Assembly: GCF_020687825.1 (NCBI RefSeq)
Contig: NZ_JAJEWP010000002.1
Location: 372,001-436,000 of the forward strand
Reading direction: 5' to 3'
DNA length: 64,000 bases
DNA from: Fluctibacter halophilus
GTDB lineage: Bacteria; Pseudomonadota; Gammaproteobacteria; Enterobacterales; Alteromonadaceae
The notes below the pieces were generated by a model that made no database searches, was not told where the DNA came from, and saw only the letters and a program-made list of their open reading frames with translations. Below, in pieces: positions 1 through 9,104 of the stretch. Numbering within the stretch: position 1 is the first letter of the stretch; the number at the start of each line of letters is the position of its first letter. A program made the position numbers and the translations under genes.

Positions 1-441
1 GTAAGGATAGGTGCCACCAGACACATTGTGATACGGATGATCTGCCTGACGCCAGCGGTTAATGCTGAATAACACATCATCAGCATTAAACGAGCGGGTT
101 GGGGTAAAGTAAGGCGTTTGGTGAAATGCCACCCCTTTTCGCAACTGAAAGGTATAGGTGAGACCATCTTCGGAGACCAGCCAACTGCTCGCCAGTGCCG
201 GTACGACACGACCACTTTGAGGGTCGAAGTCCATCAGGCGATCGTAAATCTGGTGTGAGGATGCGTCTGAGGTTGTTCCCGAGGCATCCAATTGCGGATT
301 AAACCCGTTGGGGTTCCCCTCCGAGCAATACACTACACCGTCGGGTAAATCGTCCGGATTGCCCATACATCCCGCCAGCAGGAGCAGCAACGCGAGTCCT
401 GGGAGTCCCCCACACCGATTGCCGCTGGCTGAAAACGTCAC
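1..441 (-). CDS. sapA: SapA-like periplasmic peptide-binding lipoprotein (3' end outside window)
   Basis: Reading leftward from a GTG at 441-439 there is a hydrophobic signal ending in a lipobox (LLLLLAGC), then a mature start CMGNPDDLPDGVVYCSEG and the family stretch EGNPNGFNPQLDASG. Further on come NADDVLFSINRW and a dipeptide-binding-protein fold pattern. In the known family SapA is the substrate-binding part of the SapABCDF ABC importer, tied to antimicrobial peptide resistance and putrescine. The GTG overlaps the pspF stop (GTGA), so the two are translationally coupled, and pspF-sapA is the enterobacterial order. The gene runs off the window, so only about 147 N-terminal residues are visible. 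The exact substrate is unknown. Confidence 0.85.
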   Translation of the reverse strand, partial: MTFSASGNRCGGLPGLALLLLLAGCMGNPDDLPDGVVYCSEGNPNGFNPQLDASGTTSDASSHQIYDRLMDFDPQSGRVVPALASSWLVSEDGLTYTFQLRKGVAFHQTPYFTPTRSFNADDVLFSINRWRQADHPYHNVSGGTYPY

Positions 442-1541
442 GCCTGTGCATCCTCATTGGTACTGTCCAGCAGGTTGTATTTCTTTAGGTAGCCGCGTAA
501 TTGGTGATAGGTCAGTGACAGTTTTTCTGCGGTTTTCTTCTGATTAAACTGACTATCGGCCAAGGCCTGCTTTATAAGGTCGATTTCATAATCCTGAGAC
601 AATTGCTTCAAATCGACCGGAAAAGCATGCTGAGGTTGTGTTGCCGTAAAAGTCGCGCTGTCCTCGGCAGGTGAAACGTCGTTGTTTTGCGCGACGGGTT
701 GCGGTGTCGAGACCGGCGCCGGGGCGCGGTCTCGCGTTTTGATCCGGGTGGTTGGCCGGTACTCTGATTCAAACGGGTCGAGTACAATCTGATGTACCGG
801 GACGTGTGGATTGTTGCAGCGATACACGGCTCTTTCCACCACGTTTTTCAATTCACGAATGTTGCCAGGCCAGTCATATTCGAGCAACGTTCGCTTGGCC
901 TTTTCGGTGAAACCACTGAACAGTTCCATTTCCAGTTCACGGGCCATATTGATGGCAAAATGTTCGGCCAACATGAGGATGTCTTCTATCCGTTCTCTCA
1001 ATGGGGGAAGGGTGATGACGTCAAATGCCAGACGGTCAAGCAGGTCTGCTCTGAATTCCCCTGCGTCGGCAAGGGACGGTAAATCTTCATTGGTGGCCGC
1101 AACCAGACGGACATCGACTTTCACGGTACGTGAGCCACCGACACGTTCAAATTCACCGTATTCGATAACACGTAACAATTTTTCCTGGATCAGGCCCGAC
1201 GTATTGGCCAGTTCGTCAAGGAACAGGGTGCCATTGTGCGCGACTTCGAAGCGGCCTTCGCGGCGTTTCTGTGCGCCGGTAAATGCGCCCGCTTCGTAGC
1301 CAAACAATTCACTTTCCAACAAGTTTTCACTCAGCGCCGCACAATTTAATTTGAGGTAGGTTTGTTCCCATCGCTTGGACAAATAGTGCAGACGGGCAGC
1401 AACCAGCTCTTTACCGGTTCCTCGTTCGCCGATGATCAACACTGGCTTGTTGAGGGGCGCGATTTGGGATATTTGCTCCAGTACCTCAAGAAAACTGTTG
1501 GATTGGCCGAGCAAATTGTCCTGTTGGCGAAAACGGCTCAT
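438..1541 (-). CDS. pspF: PspF, sigma-54 enhancer-binding activator of the phage-shock operon
   Basis: This 367-residue AAA+ activator lacks a receiver domain and starts directly with the central ATPase, as PspF does. Walker A is GERGTGKE (residues 38-45), the sigma-54 contact loop GAFTGA lies at 85-90 and Walker B is LFLDE (106-110). A Fis-type helix-turn-helix closes the C terminus (NQKKTAEKLSLTYHQL). It is divergent from pspA, whose sigma-54 promoter it would activate, and PspA would hold it inactive in unstressed cells. Compared with enterobacterial PspF the linker before the helix-turn-helix is long and rich in Pro, Ala and Thr. The ATG at 1541 is preceded by AAGGAA. Confidence 0.95.
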   Translation of the reverse strand: MSRFRQQDNLLGQSNSFLEVLEQISQIAPLNKPVLIIGERGTGKELVAARLHYLSKRWEQTYLKLNCAALSENLLESELFGYEAGAFTGAQKRREGRFEVAHNGTLFLDELANTSGLIQEKLLRVIEYGEFERVGGSRTVKVDVRLVAATNEDLPSLADAGEFRADLLDRLAFDVITLPPLRERIEDILMLAEHFAINMARELEMELFSGFTEKAKRTLLEYDWPGNIRELKNVVERAVYRCNNPHVPVHQIVLDPFESEYRPTTRIKTRDRAPAPVSTPQPVAQNNDVSPAEDSATFTATQPQHAFPVDLKQLSQDYEIDLIKQALADSQFNQKKTAEKLSLTYHQLRGYLKKYNLLDSTNEDAQA

Positions 1542-1666
1542 GTATTTCCTTAAAAAGTGGTCTAATCCACCAATTGTTGGCTTGGTTAAATAATATTGTA
1601 GATGGCGGCCGACACCAAGTAAAATTTTATTTCTTTAAAATCAGTGATTTACCAAGTTTGCTCGAT

Positions 1667-1682
1667 TGGCCTGGTAATTGAA
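1667..1682 (+). promoter_or_regulatory. Candidate sigma-54 promoter of pspABC
   Basis: TGGCCTGGTAATTGAA has the -24 GG and the -12 TTG in the correct spacing for a TGGCAC-N5-TTGC element. The last C of the -12 box is replaced by A. It lies about 78 bases before the pspA start in the pspF-pspA divergent gap, where a sigma-54 promoter is expected. The match is partial, so this is an inference. Confidence 0.45.
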
Positions 1683-1759
1683 TAGTTAATGCAGAGAATG
1701 CGTTTACCACTGTGGTTGTGCATTTAGACTGTAGCCAACACGAGCAAGAGGAAAAAACT

Positions 1760-2455
1760 ATGGGTATCTTCTCGCGTTTCACTGACATAGTGAACTCAAA
1801 TATCAATTCATTGCTGGATAAGGCCGAAGATCCGGAAAAGATGGTTCGCCTGATCATCCAGGAAATGGAAGACACATTGGTAGAAGTGCGCTCTACCTCA
1901 GCAAAGACGCTGGCAAACAAAAAGGATATCACTGCGCAAATCAGTAAGCTTGAAGCTGAAAGTGCCGATTGGGGTGCCAAAGCGGAGCTTGCCATTAGCA
2001 AGGATCGTGAAGATTTGGCCCGTGCCGCACTGCAGGAAAAGAAAAAATGCAGTGAGCATGCAGAAGCACTGCAAAAAGAACTGGCGATTGTGGATGAGCA
2101 AATTGCCAAACTGCAGGGTGAGATTGGTCAATTGCAGGAAAAACTGGCTGATGCCAAAGCCCGTCAGAAGACCATTATTATGCGTCAGAAGACGGTCAGC
2201 TCACGGCTTGACGTCAAACGTACGCTGGACAGCACCAAAGTCGAGTCCGCGATGGGGCGCTTTGAGCAGTACGAGCGTAAGATTGATGACCTTGAGTCGC
2301 AGGTAGATGCCTATGACCTGGGTAAAAAGACCCTGGCTGACGAATTCGCTGAATTGGAAACGGATGACAAAATTGACGACGAACTGGCTGCACTGAAGAA
2401 AAAAGTGCAAGGTAGTACCAAGTCAGGGGCCAGCAAAGCCAAAGCGAAAAAGTAA
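1760..2455 (+). CDS. pspA: PspA, phage-shock membrane-maintenance protein
   Basis: The 231-residue protein begins MGIFSRFTDIVNSNINSLLDKAEDPEKM, the hallmark PspA/IM30 amphipathic N-terminal helix. It continues as a long coiled coil (about residues 25-185) rich in Glu, Lys and Gln. By family knowledge it binds stressed inner membrane as an ESCRT-III-like oligomer and inhibits PspF. I chose the ATG at 1760, preceded by an AAGAGGAAA ribosome site, because it gives the conserved N terminus. It is the first gene of pspABC. The C terminus ends in a Lys/Ala-rich tail (SKAKAKK). Confidence 0.96.
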   Translation: MGIFSRFTDIVNSNINSLLDKAEDPEKMVRLIIQEMEDTLVEVRSTSAKTLANKKDITAQISKLEAESADWGAKAELAISKDREDLARAALQEKKKCSEHAEALQKELAIVDEQIAKLQGEIGQLQEKLADAKARQKTIIMRQKTVSSRLDVKRTLDSTKVESAMGRFEQYERKIDDLESQVDAYDLGKKTLADEFAELETDDKIDDELAALKKKVQGSTKSGASKAKAKK

Positions 2456-2483
2456 CGTCCCTAAACAGTGATGGAGTAGTGTT

Positions 2484-2723
2484 GTGGAAGATATATTAAT
2501 CGTAACCGTTGGGGTACCTACTATCATCTTCATGGTGATCGTCGCCCCCATCTGGCTGATACTGCATTATCGCAGTAAAAAACAGGTCAGCCAGGGCTTG
2601 ACTGAGGACGAATATCGGACTTTGCAGGAACTGGCAGACAAAGCAGAAAAAATGTCGGATCGCATCCAGACACTGGAAGCAATACTGGATGCCGAGGCTC
2701 CACAGTGGAGGAATAAGGTATGA
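2484..2723 (+). CDS. pspB: PspB, phage-shock membrane regulator
   Basis: A 79-residue protein with one N-terminal membrane helix (about 5-29) followed by a charged heptad region (LTEDEYRTLQELADKAEKM), the normal PspB layout. It starts with GTG at 2484 behind GGAG. With PspC it senses envelope stress and draws PspA away from PspF. It overlaps pspC by four bases (ATGA), which indicates coupled translation. Confidence 0.9.
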   Translation: MEDILIVTVGVPTIIFMVIVAPIWLILHYRSKKQVSQGLTEDEYRTLQELADKAEKMSDRIQTLEAILDAEAPQWRNKV

Positions 2724-3175
2724 CCATCAACAAGTCACTTTACCGGGATCCCGAGCGCGGCCGCATTGCAGGTGTATGTGCGGGTATTGCAGAGTACTTC
2801 GGACTGGAAATCTGGTTAGTACGGATTCTGGTGGTGACAGGCTTTGTTTTGCTGGCGGGGCCGTTTATGTTGGTCGCTTATGTGGCAGCTTGGTTTATCC
2901 TCGACAAAAAGCCCGGTACCGGTAAAGGCAAAGGCAAAACGCCAGCTCATCAAACGGTATTCGCTCATCACGGTGGCAAGGGATGGCACAATGTGGATGA
3001 CGAAGAGCGTAAAGTTGAGGTGAAGTCACGGGTATGGCAGGCAGGTGAGCCGCCCAGACAAGCGTTTTTTGACATCAAACACCAGTTTGAAAAAATTGAA
3101 ACCCGGCTACGTAAAATGGAAGGGTATGTTACCTCGTCGGAGTATCAGTTAAATCGAGAAATCAACAAGTTGTAA
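2720..3175 (+). CDS. pspC: PspC, phage-shock envelope-stress sensor
   Basis: The 151-residue protein opens with the PspC-domain signature (LYRDPERGRIAGVCAGIAEYFGLEIWLVRI), then has a membrane segment at about 36-62. A C-terminal cytoplasmic region ends in a likely coiled coil (FEKIETRLRKMEGYVTSSEY). It is the last psp gene here: no pspD or pspE follows, and ycjX lies beyond a terminator. Confidence 0.94.
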   Translation: MTINKSLYRDPERGRIAGVCAGIAEYFGLEIWLVRILVVTGFVLLAGPFMLVAYVAAWFILDKKPGTGKGKGKTPAHQTVFAHHGGKGWHNVDDEERKVEVKSRVWQAGEPPRQAFFDIKHQFEKIETRLRKMEGYVTSSEYQLNREINKL

Positions 3176-3236
3176 ACGATTCAACAACCAATAGCGTGGA
3201 GGTTGAAACGGTGCTTCGAGATTCGGAGCAACAGAT

Positions 3237-3266
3237 AAAAGCGGCCTAGTGCCGCTTTGCTTTTTT
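3237..3266 (+). terminator. Rho-independent terminator after pspABC
   Basis: The stem AAAGCGGC / GCCGCTTT around the short loop CTAGT is followed by GCTTTTTT. It separates pspABC from ycjX, so ycjX may be expressed partly by read-through or from its own signal. Confidence 0.8.
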
Positions 3267-3277
3267 GCGGGAGAACT

Positions 3278-4684
3278 ATGAGTACGCGCAGTGAAGGGGA
3301 TGTTAGCAGCCGGGTAGTGTCGCGCATCAAAACTGCCGCACAACGGTTGACGGATCAGCATGTCAGCCTTGCCGTCACCGGCCTCAGCGGCAGCGGAAAA
3401 ACGGCGTTTATTACGTCGTTGATCAATCAGTTGTTGCACGCCCCAGGGCAGCAAAACTTGCCATTTTTTGAGCCGCAGCGAGATGGCCGCCTGATCGGTG
3501 TCCGTCGCGACATCCAACCGGATCTGACCGTAGGGCGATTTGCTTACGAAGCGGCCATGCAGGGATTAACGACGTCACCCGCTCAATGGCCAGCATCCAC
3601 TCGCGGTATCAGTCAGGTGCGCTTGCAATTGCGCTATCGCTCAAATCGGGCATTGTCCCAGCTGATGTCCGAAACACGTACATTAACCCTTGATATCACT
3701 GACTATCCTGGTGAATGGTTACTCGATTTACCGCTGTTATCGATGGACTATGAGCAATGGTGCCAACAGTTCTGGCTGGCTCAGGATGATGACAATAAGC
3801 GTGAGTTGAGCCGTGGTTATGTCAGCCATTGTGACGTTTTGTTGGATCCGGCACAGCGCAATGAAGTCACTGTGGCGACCCTGGCCGAGGATTATCGTGG
3901 CCTGTTACTTCGCTACAAAGAGAAAGGTTATCAGCTGGTACAGCCGGGGAGGTTTGTATTACCCGGTGAACTGGAGGGGGCGCCAGTCCTACAGTTTTTC
4001 CCGCTGCCGGAATCTTTGTTTCACCAACTCAAAGACGATCCGATTTTCGGGCTGCTTGAAGGCCGATATAAAGCGTATCAACGCCAGGTGGTAAAGCCGT
4101 TTTATCAGCAACATTTCAAACGCTTTGATCGCCAAATCATTTTGGTTGACTGCTTGTCTGCACTGAATCAGGGCTTACACAGTTTTCACGATTTACGGCG
4201 CTCGATTCAATGGATAATGGGCAGCTTTCATTATGGTCAGGGCAGTCTGATCAAGCGTCTTTTTTCACCCAATATCGATCGTTTGGTGTTTGCCGCCAGT
4301 AAAGCCGATCACATCACGGCTGATCAACAACAAAACCTGGTCAAGTTACTGGATACAATGGTCAGTGAAGCGCGCCAGCACCTTAAGTTTGACGGTGTGT
4401 CGAGTGAAGTGACGGCGTTGGCTGCAATACAGGCTTCCCATCCCGTGACGTTAAATATCGACAATACTGAACAAGCAGCGCTGCAAGGGCATAGTCCTGA
4501 TGGCTCGGTGCGCACACTTTACCCCGGAGACGTCCCCACGGCGTGTCCGTCGACGGACTTTTTCAAACAGCAGGGGTTTTCATTCCCGGCGTTTTCGCCC
4601 CCGGTCTTTGATGCCGGGCAGCCTCTGCCACACATGCGCATGGACAGCATTGTTCACGATGTGCTTGCCGATAAAATGAGGTAA
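3278..4684 (+). CDS. ycjX: YcjX family P-loop protein (DUF463)
   Basis: A 468-residue P-loop NTPase-like protein. Walker A is GLSGSGKT at residues 35-42, and a DITDYPGEW motif downstream resembles a G3/Walker B region. It matches the YcjX family, which follows psp genes in many gammaproteobacteria and whose biochemical role is poorly defined. The ATG at 3278 follows GGGAG. It lies three bases upstream of ycjF, so the pair is clearly an operon. Being P-loop-containing is seen in the sequence; a stress link is inferred from synteny. Confidence 0.92.
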   Translation: MSTRSEGDVSSRVVSRIKTAAQRLTDQHVSLAVTGLSGSGKTAFITSLINQLLHAPGQQNLPFFEPQRDGRLIGVRRDIQPDLTVGRFAYEAAMQGLTTSPAQWPASTRGISQVRLQLRYRSNRALSQLMSETRTLTLDITDYPGEWLLDLPLLSMDYEQWCQQFWLAQDDDNKRELSRGYVSHCDVLLDPAQRNEVTVATLAEDYRGLLLRYKEKGYQLVQPGRFVLPGELEGAPVLQFFPLPESLFHQLKDDPIFGLLEGRYKAYQRQVVKPFYQQHFKRFDRQIILVDCLSALNQGLHSFHDLRRSIQWIMGSFHYGQGSLIKRLFSPNIDRLVFAASKADHITADQQQNLVKLLDTMVSEARQHLKFDGVSSEVTALAAIQASHPVTLNIDNTEQAALQGHSPDGSVRTLYPGDVPTACPSTDFFKQQGFSFPAFSPPVFDAGQPLPHMRMDSIVHDVLADKMR

Positions 4685-4686
4685 TC

Positions 4687-5703
4687 ATGACTGACAAATC
4701 TGCGCCGCTAAGGCCGGCCAAAGAGTTTTCATCCGAGCAGCAAACGCTGACGGCTCCGGTACAGGAAGTGTCTCCACTCAAACCTGCCAGTGAGGTTGAT
4801 AATTGCGACATTATCGCGCCCGAGGCACTGGACAGTGTTGAGTCTGAGCCATTACCGTCTCCCCGGCGGGCCAAATGGTGGTGGCGTTTGGGCTTGGCCG
4901 TAGTGGGCCTGAGTGCGGTTGAAGTGGTGTTGGCGGGGCTTGCCGCGTGGCAAAGCGCGGATTGGTTGGCAGGATTGTGGCTGGTGGTTCTGGTCGCTGT
5001 GTTGTGGTTGTCGGGTCAGCAATTGGTGCAGGAGTGGCGTGGATTACGTGCTCTGCGCCGACAATCCCGGGAACAGGAGCTGGCTCGGACCCTTTTGCGC
5101 AGTCCCAGCATTGGTGTGGCGCAACCGTTTTGCGAAGGCATTGCGCAGCGAATGCCCAGTGGATTGGAAAAGGATGTTGTCGCGTGGCAACAGCACCTTA
5201 AACCGCACCACAGCGATGGTGAGGTCATCGCGCTGTTTGAGCGGCAAGTTCTGGGGAGGGCGGATGAGCAGGCGCGAAAAATTATTCTTCAGCAAGCTTC
5301 TGCTTCAGCCGCACTGATTGCGGTTAGTCCCTATGCCACACTGGATATGGCCATCGTGTTATGGCGCAACCTGCGCATGTTACGCCAGATCGCCGCTGCG
5401 TACGGTGTAGAACTCAGTTATTGGGGGCGGATTGCCCTGGTGCGTCAGGTACTCAAGCACATGGTCATTGCCGGCGCCGGCGAGATTGTCAGTGATGCAG
5501 CGACGCTGGCGCTGGGATCCAGTGTCACCGCGAAACTTTCCGGCAGGGTTGCCCAGGGTATGAGTGCCGGCTTGTTGACCGCCCGTATTGGCGTCCGGGG
5601 CATGTCGGTTTGCCGTCCCTTGCCTTTCGACGCGTTGCCCTCGCCCAAATTGTCAGATGTGGCCAGGACAGTGCTAAAAACGCTGACTTCAAAGGGTTTG
5701 TAA
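4687..5703 (+). CDS. ycjF: YcjF/TIGR01620 inner-membrane protein
   Basis: A 338-residue protein with a polar N-terminal tail (1-62) and two membrane segments (about 66-88 and 92-112). The C-terminal DUF697-like region includes ALIAVSPYATLDMAIVLWRNLRMLRQIA. This layout matches YcjF, the conserved partner of YcjX. Its function is unknown beyond co-expression with phage-shock genes in relatives. The order ycjX-ycjF-(phhA)-tyrR is like that of enterobacteria except that phhA sits in between. Confidence 0.9.
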   Translation: MTDKSAPLRPAKEFSSEQQTLTAPVQEVSPLKPASEVDNCDIIAPEALDSVESEPLPSPRRAKWWWRLGLAVVGLSAVEVVLAGLAAWQSADWLAGLWLVVLVAVLWLSGQQLVQEWRGLRALRRQSREQELARTLLRSPSIGVAQPFCEGIAQRMPSGLEKDVVAWQQHLKPHHSDGEVIALFERQVLGRADEQARKIILQQASASAALIAVSPYATLDMAIVLWRNLRMLRQIAAAYGVELSYWGRIALVRQVLKHMVIAGAGEIVSDAATLALGSSVTAKLSGRVAQGMSAGLLTARIGVRGMSVCRPLPFDALPSPKLSDVARTVLKTLTSKGL

Positions 5704-5735
5704 TATATTGATTTATAACGTTTAAATGTAATTTT

Positions 5736-5753
5736 TGTAAATTAAATGTTACA
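5736..5753 (+). promoter_or_regulatory. TyrR box upstream of phhA
   Basis: TGTAAA-TTAAAT-GTTACA matches the TyrR consensus TGTAAA-N6-TTTACA at 11 of 12 positions. It lies 112 bases before the phhA start. TyrR/PhhR is encoded just downstream, so aromatic-amino-acid control of phhA is likely. Confidence 0.75.
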
Positions 5754-5864
5754 TAATTTGGGTTGCTTATTCGGTGAACCTCTCTTTCGCTTTGCTGTCA
5801 TTTGAGTAGACTCCTTAGCATTCTTCGTGGCGCTGTCCACGGCAACGAACGCAAAGAGAAGACA

Positions 5865-6665
5865 ATGGCAAAAAGCAGTAACTATACCTCTCGTCCTATG
5901 GGGCCGGATGGCAACATCGACTGGCCTGCAGAAGAAAACCAGATCTGGCAGGAATTGGTTGAGCGTCAGCTCAAGCTGTTGCCTGGCAGAGCCTGCGATG
6001 CATACATGGAAGGGCTGGAACTGTTGGACCTGCCGAAAGACCGCATTCCGCAGTTGGAAGAAATAAATGCCGTACTGCGTCGAGAAACGGGTTGGGAAGT
6101 TGCCCAGGTACCTGCGTTGATCAACTTTGATGAATTTTTCCGTCTGCTGGCCAACAAACGCTTTCCGGTCGCCACGTTTATCCGCACCCGTGAAGAGTTT
6201 GATTACTTGCAGGAACCGGATATTTTCCATGAAATTTTCGGTCACTGCCCGCTATTGACCAATCCTGCGTTTGCCCATTTCACCCAGACCTATGGCAAGC
6301 TGGGACTGGCGGCGAGCAAAGAAGATCGTGTTTACCTGGCGCGTTTGTACTGGTTTACCGTTGAGTTTGGGTTGATGAATACCACCGATGGATTGCGTAT
6401 CTATGGCGGTGGCATTTTGTCATCACCGGGTGAAACCCTGTATGCGTTGGAAAGCGAGCAACCTGAACGTGTTGCGCTGGATCCGGTAGAAGTATTGCGT
6501 ACCCCTTACCGTATCGACATCATGCAACCGATTTACTACGTCATCGATGGCATGGATAAATTGTTTGAGTTGGCGGACATGGACATCATGTCTTTGGTTG
6601 AGAAAGCCAAAGCGTTGGGTTTGCATGCACCGAAATTTCCACCCAAGGAAAAGATGGCAAGCTAA
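5865..6665 (+). CDS. phhA: Phenylalanine 4-monooxygenase
   Basis: This 266-residue enzyme converts phenylalanine to tyrosine using tetrahydropterin and O2. The iron-binding motif HEIFGHCP places His122 and His127, and Glu167 (FTVEFGL) supplies the third ligand, so the facial triad is intact. The length is that of monomeric bacterial enzymes, without a regulatory domain. The ATG at 5865 follows AAAGAGAAG. No phhB (pterin dehydratase) is next to it, unlike in Pseudomonas. Control by TyrR is suggested by the upstream box. Confidence 0.96.
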   Translation: MAKSSNYTSRPMGPDGNIDWPAEENQIWQELVERQLKLLPGRACDAYMEGLELLDLPKDRIPQLEEINAVLRRETGWEVAQVPALINFDEFFRLLANKRFPVATFIRTREEFDYLQEPDIFHEIFGHCPLLTNPAFAHFTQTYGKLGLAASKEDRVYLARLYWFTVEFGLMNTTDGLRIYGGGILSSPGETLYALESEQPERVALDPVEVLRTPYRIDIMQPIYYVIDGMDKLFELADMDIMSLVEKAKALGLHAPKFPPKEKMAS

Positions 6666-6761
6666 CCGCTAGCCCTATCATCCTGGCCGGGCGCGTCTGC
6701 GTCCGGTTGCTGGTCTGTTCAGACCAATTACCGTAAATACCCCTTGGTCTTGTTGGTCAGG

Positions 6762-6779
6762 TGTAATAATATCTTTACA
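6762..6779 (+). promoter_or_regulatory. TyrR box upstream of tyrR (autoregulation)
   Basis: TGTAAT-AATATC-TTTACA matches the TyrR consensus at 11 of 12 positions. It ends 27 bases before the tyrR start, where it would overlap the promoter or early transcript. Autoregulation is the natural inference. Confidence 0.75.
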
Positions 6780-6806
6780 TAAAACAACAACCGGGTCCCT
6801 ACACCG

Positions 6807-8339
6807 ATGCGATTGGAAATTACCTGTCAGGACCGACTGGGTATCACCCAGGATGTGCTGGATATCCTGGTGAACTACGAGATTGACTTGCGCGGGATTG
6901 AAATCGACGAGTCAGGTAAAATCTTCCTCAATTTTCCCAATATTGAATTTGCTGATTTTCAGCACCTGATGCCTGAAATACGTCGGATTGAAGGGATCAC
7001 CGATGTAAAAACCACGCCATTTATGCCGCTGGAGCGAGAACAGAACCAACTTCGGGCCTTACTGCAAACCTTGCCTGATCCGGTGTTTTCTCTGGACACC
7101 CGGGGTCGTATCTTGCTGGTCAACGAAGCGGTGACTGCGTCTTTGGAGATGCCAGTGAAGACGTTGTTAGGTAATGACATTGCCGAATTTGTTCGCGGTT
7201 TCAACGTTACTCGTTGGTTAGACAGCAAGCAACCCAAACCACAAACCCAGAAAGTGAAGTTTATTGAACAGGATTTTCTGGCTGACATTTTGCCGGTAGT
7301 GATACCCGACGCAGAAGGCAGCACTATTCTGGCCGGTGCGTTGTTAATGCTGAAGTCGGAATTTCGCCTGGGACAACAATTGACCGTGTTTCATCAGGCA
7401 ACCAGTGACAGTTTTTCATCGGTATTGGCCAACAGCGCGGCGATGAAAAAAGTGGTGCGTGAGGCCATGCGCATGTCTGAACTCGACGATGCGCTGATGA
7501 TTTTCGGCGAAACCGGAACCGGTAAGGCATTGCTGGCCAGGGCTTGCCACGAGGCCAGCCGCCGTGCCAGCGGCCGGTTTGTGACCTTGCAGTGCAGCGC
7601 GTTACCCGATCCGCTGTTTGAACAATCGTTGCTTGGCACTGCAGATGAGCCAGGATTGTTGGAACAGGCTCAGGGCGGCACCTTGTTCATCGATGACGTT
7701 GCGGAAATGTCGCCATTGGCTCAGGCCGTTTTACAACGGGTGTTGCAACAAGGGGGGTACACCGAATCAAGTAGCGGTGAAACCCAACCACTGGATGTGC
7801 GTATTGTGTGTGCCACACAACACGATCTTGGCCAGAAAGTACAGGAAGGCGCCTTCAGGGAAGATGTGTACTATCGCTTGAATGCCCTCAGTCTGGTGGT
7901 TCCGCCGCTGCGGGATCGAAAATCAGACATCGTGCCGTTAGCAGAGCGTTGTTTGAAACAGCACAGTGTGAAGCTAGGACGCAGACCGCCCAAGTTGAGT
8001 AAGTCTTGTGTGGATTACCTGATGGCGTATCCATGGCCTGGCAACGTACGACAATTGGAAAATGCATTGTACAGAGCACTTTCCTTATTGCAGGGCAATG
8101 AACTCAGCAAAGAGCACATCCAACTGCCCAGTGCGGCGACCAGTGTCAGCATTGTACCGGAAGATTTTGAAGGTTCACTGGAAGATGAAGTGAAGCGATT
8201 TGAAAAGGACTTGCTGAAACGGCTTTATCCGTATTATCCGAGTACTCGACAGCTGGCCAAAAAACTGGGTTTGAGCCATACGGCGATCGCCAATAAGTTG
8301 CGTGAATACGATATCAACAAGAAAACTGTAAAACTCTGA
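6807..8339 (+). CDS. tyrR: TyrR/PhhR aromatic amino acid regulator
   Basis: A 510-residue regulator with the TyrR domain order: N-terminal ACT domain (MRLEITCQDRLGITQDVLDIL), PAS (about 77-190), AAA+ ATPase and a Fis-like helix-turn-helix (about 483-505). Walker A is GETGTGKA at about 235-242 and Walker B is TLFIDD. The sigma-54 GAFTGA loop is absent (the segment reads LLGTADEPGLLEQ), as in TyrR proteins that work with sigma-70. Its target boxes are present before phhA and before itself. The ACT and PAS domains would sense tyrosine or phenylalanine. Confidence 0.94.
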   Translation: MRLEITCQDRLGITQDVLDILVNYEIDLRGIEIDESGKIFLNFPNIEFADFQHLMPEIRRIEGITDVKTTPFMPLEREQNQLRALLQTLPDPVFSLDTRGRILLVNEAVTASLEMPVKTLLGNDIAEFVRGFNVTRWLDSKQPKPQTQKVKFIEQDFLADILPVVIPDAEGSTILAGALLMLKSEFRLGQQLTVFHQATSDSFSSVLANSAAMKKVVREAMRMSELDDALMIFGETGTGKALLARACHEASRRASGRFVTLQCSALPDPLFEQSLLGTADEPGLLEQAQGGTLFIDDVAEMSPLAQAVLQRVLQQGGYTESSSGETQPLDVRIVCATQHDLGQKVQEGAFREDVYYRLNALSLVVPPLRDRKSDIVPLAERCLKQHSVKLGRRPPKLSKSCVDYLMAYPWPGNVRQLENALYRALSLLQGNELSKEHIQLPSAATSVSIVPEDFEGSLEDEVKRFEKDLLKRLYPYYPSTRQLAKKLGLSHTAIANKLREYDINKKTVKL

Positions 8340-8438
8340 GTATCAGCCTTGATTGGATGAAATGCTGTTCAAATGCTTTTGACAGCTTATATAAAGGTTG
8401 GCGGCAAGATTTAAACATTCGAATGACTGAGGTAACAA

Positions 8439-9092
8439 ATGAGCCTGAAACTATACGGATACTGGCGCTCTTCGGCGACGTATCGTGTAAGGATTGCCCT
8501 GAACATTAAAGGGCTGGATTATGAGTATGTACCAGTGCACCTGGTCAAAGAGGGGGGAGAGCAGCACCAAGATGCCTATTCACAACTCAACCCTGCCCAT
8601 CTTGTCCCTACGCTGGTTGATGAAGATCGCGACATCATTCTCAATCAGTCCATGGCGATTATTGAATATCTCGACGAGCGCTATCCCCAAACGCCGCGAT
8701 TGTTGCCCAGCCACACTTTGGATCGCGCCCGGGTCCGAACGGTTGCACTGGATCTGGCCTGTGACATTCAGCCGTTGGCCAACCTGCGGGTGTTGAACAA
8801 ATTGGCTGACGATTTTGCCGTTGATCAAGAAGGTAAAGCTGCTTGGGCTCGGCATTGGATAACGCTGGGCTTTGAAGCGCTGGAAACGCGCTTGAAGAAT
8901 ACAGCCGGTGACTATTGCTTTGGTTTTGATGTGACGCTGGCGGATGTTGCCTTGGTTCCGCAGGTGTATAACGCATTGCGTTTTGGCGTTGATATGTCGA
9001 AGTACCCACTGATCGACAAGGTCTATCAGAATTGCTCGGCGCTGACGCCATTTAAGCTGGCTGCACCGGAAAATCAGCCTGATGCGCAGTAA
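8439..9092 (+). CDS. maiA: Maleylacetoacetate isomerase (zeta-class GST fold)
   Basis: This 217-residue protein has the zeta-class glutathione transferase signature SSATYRVRIAL at residues 11-21 and the LNPAHLVPTL glutathione-site stretch. In the known pathway it isomerises maleylacetoacetate to fumarylacetoacetate, the step before the end of tyrosine/homogentisate degradation. That fits its place after phhA-tyrR. No hmgA or fahA is visible in the window, so the other homogentisate steps must be encoded elsewhere. Confidence 0.93.
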   Translation: MSLKLYGYWRSSATYRVRIALNIKGLDYEYVPVHLVKEGGEQHQDAYSQLNPAHLVPTLVDEDRDIILNQSMAIIEYLDERYPQTPRLLPSHTLDRARVRTVALDLACDIQPLANLRVLNKLADDFAVDQEGKAAWARHWITLGFEALETRLKNTAGDYCFGFDVTLADVALVPQVYNALRFGVDMSKYPLIDKVYQNCSALTPFKLAAPENQPDAQ

Positions 9093-9104
9093 AATGAATC
9101 AACA

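Noticed and set aside
1627-2109. 160-residue minus-strand frame over pspA
   Set aside because: Antisense shadow of the pspA coiled coil, rich in Ser, Ala and Phe, and without gene features.
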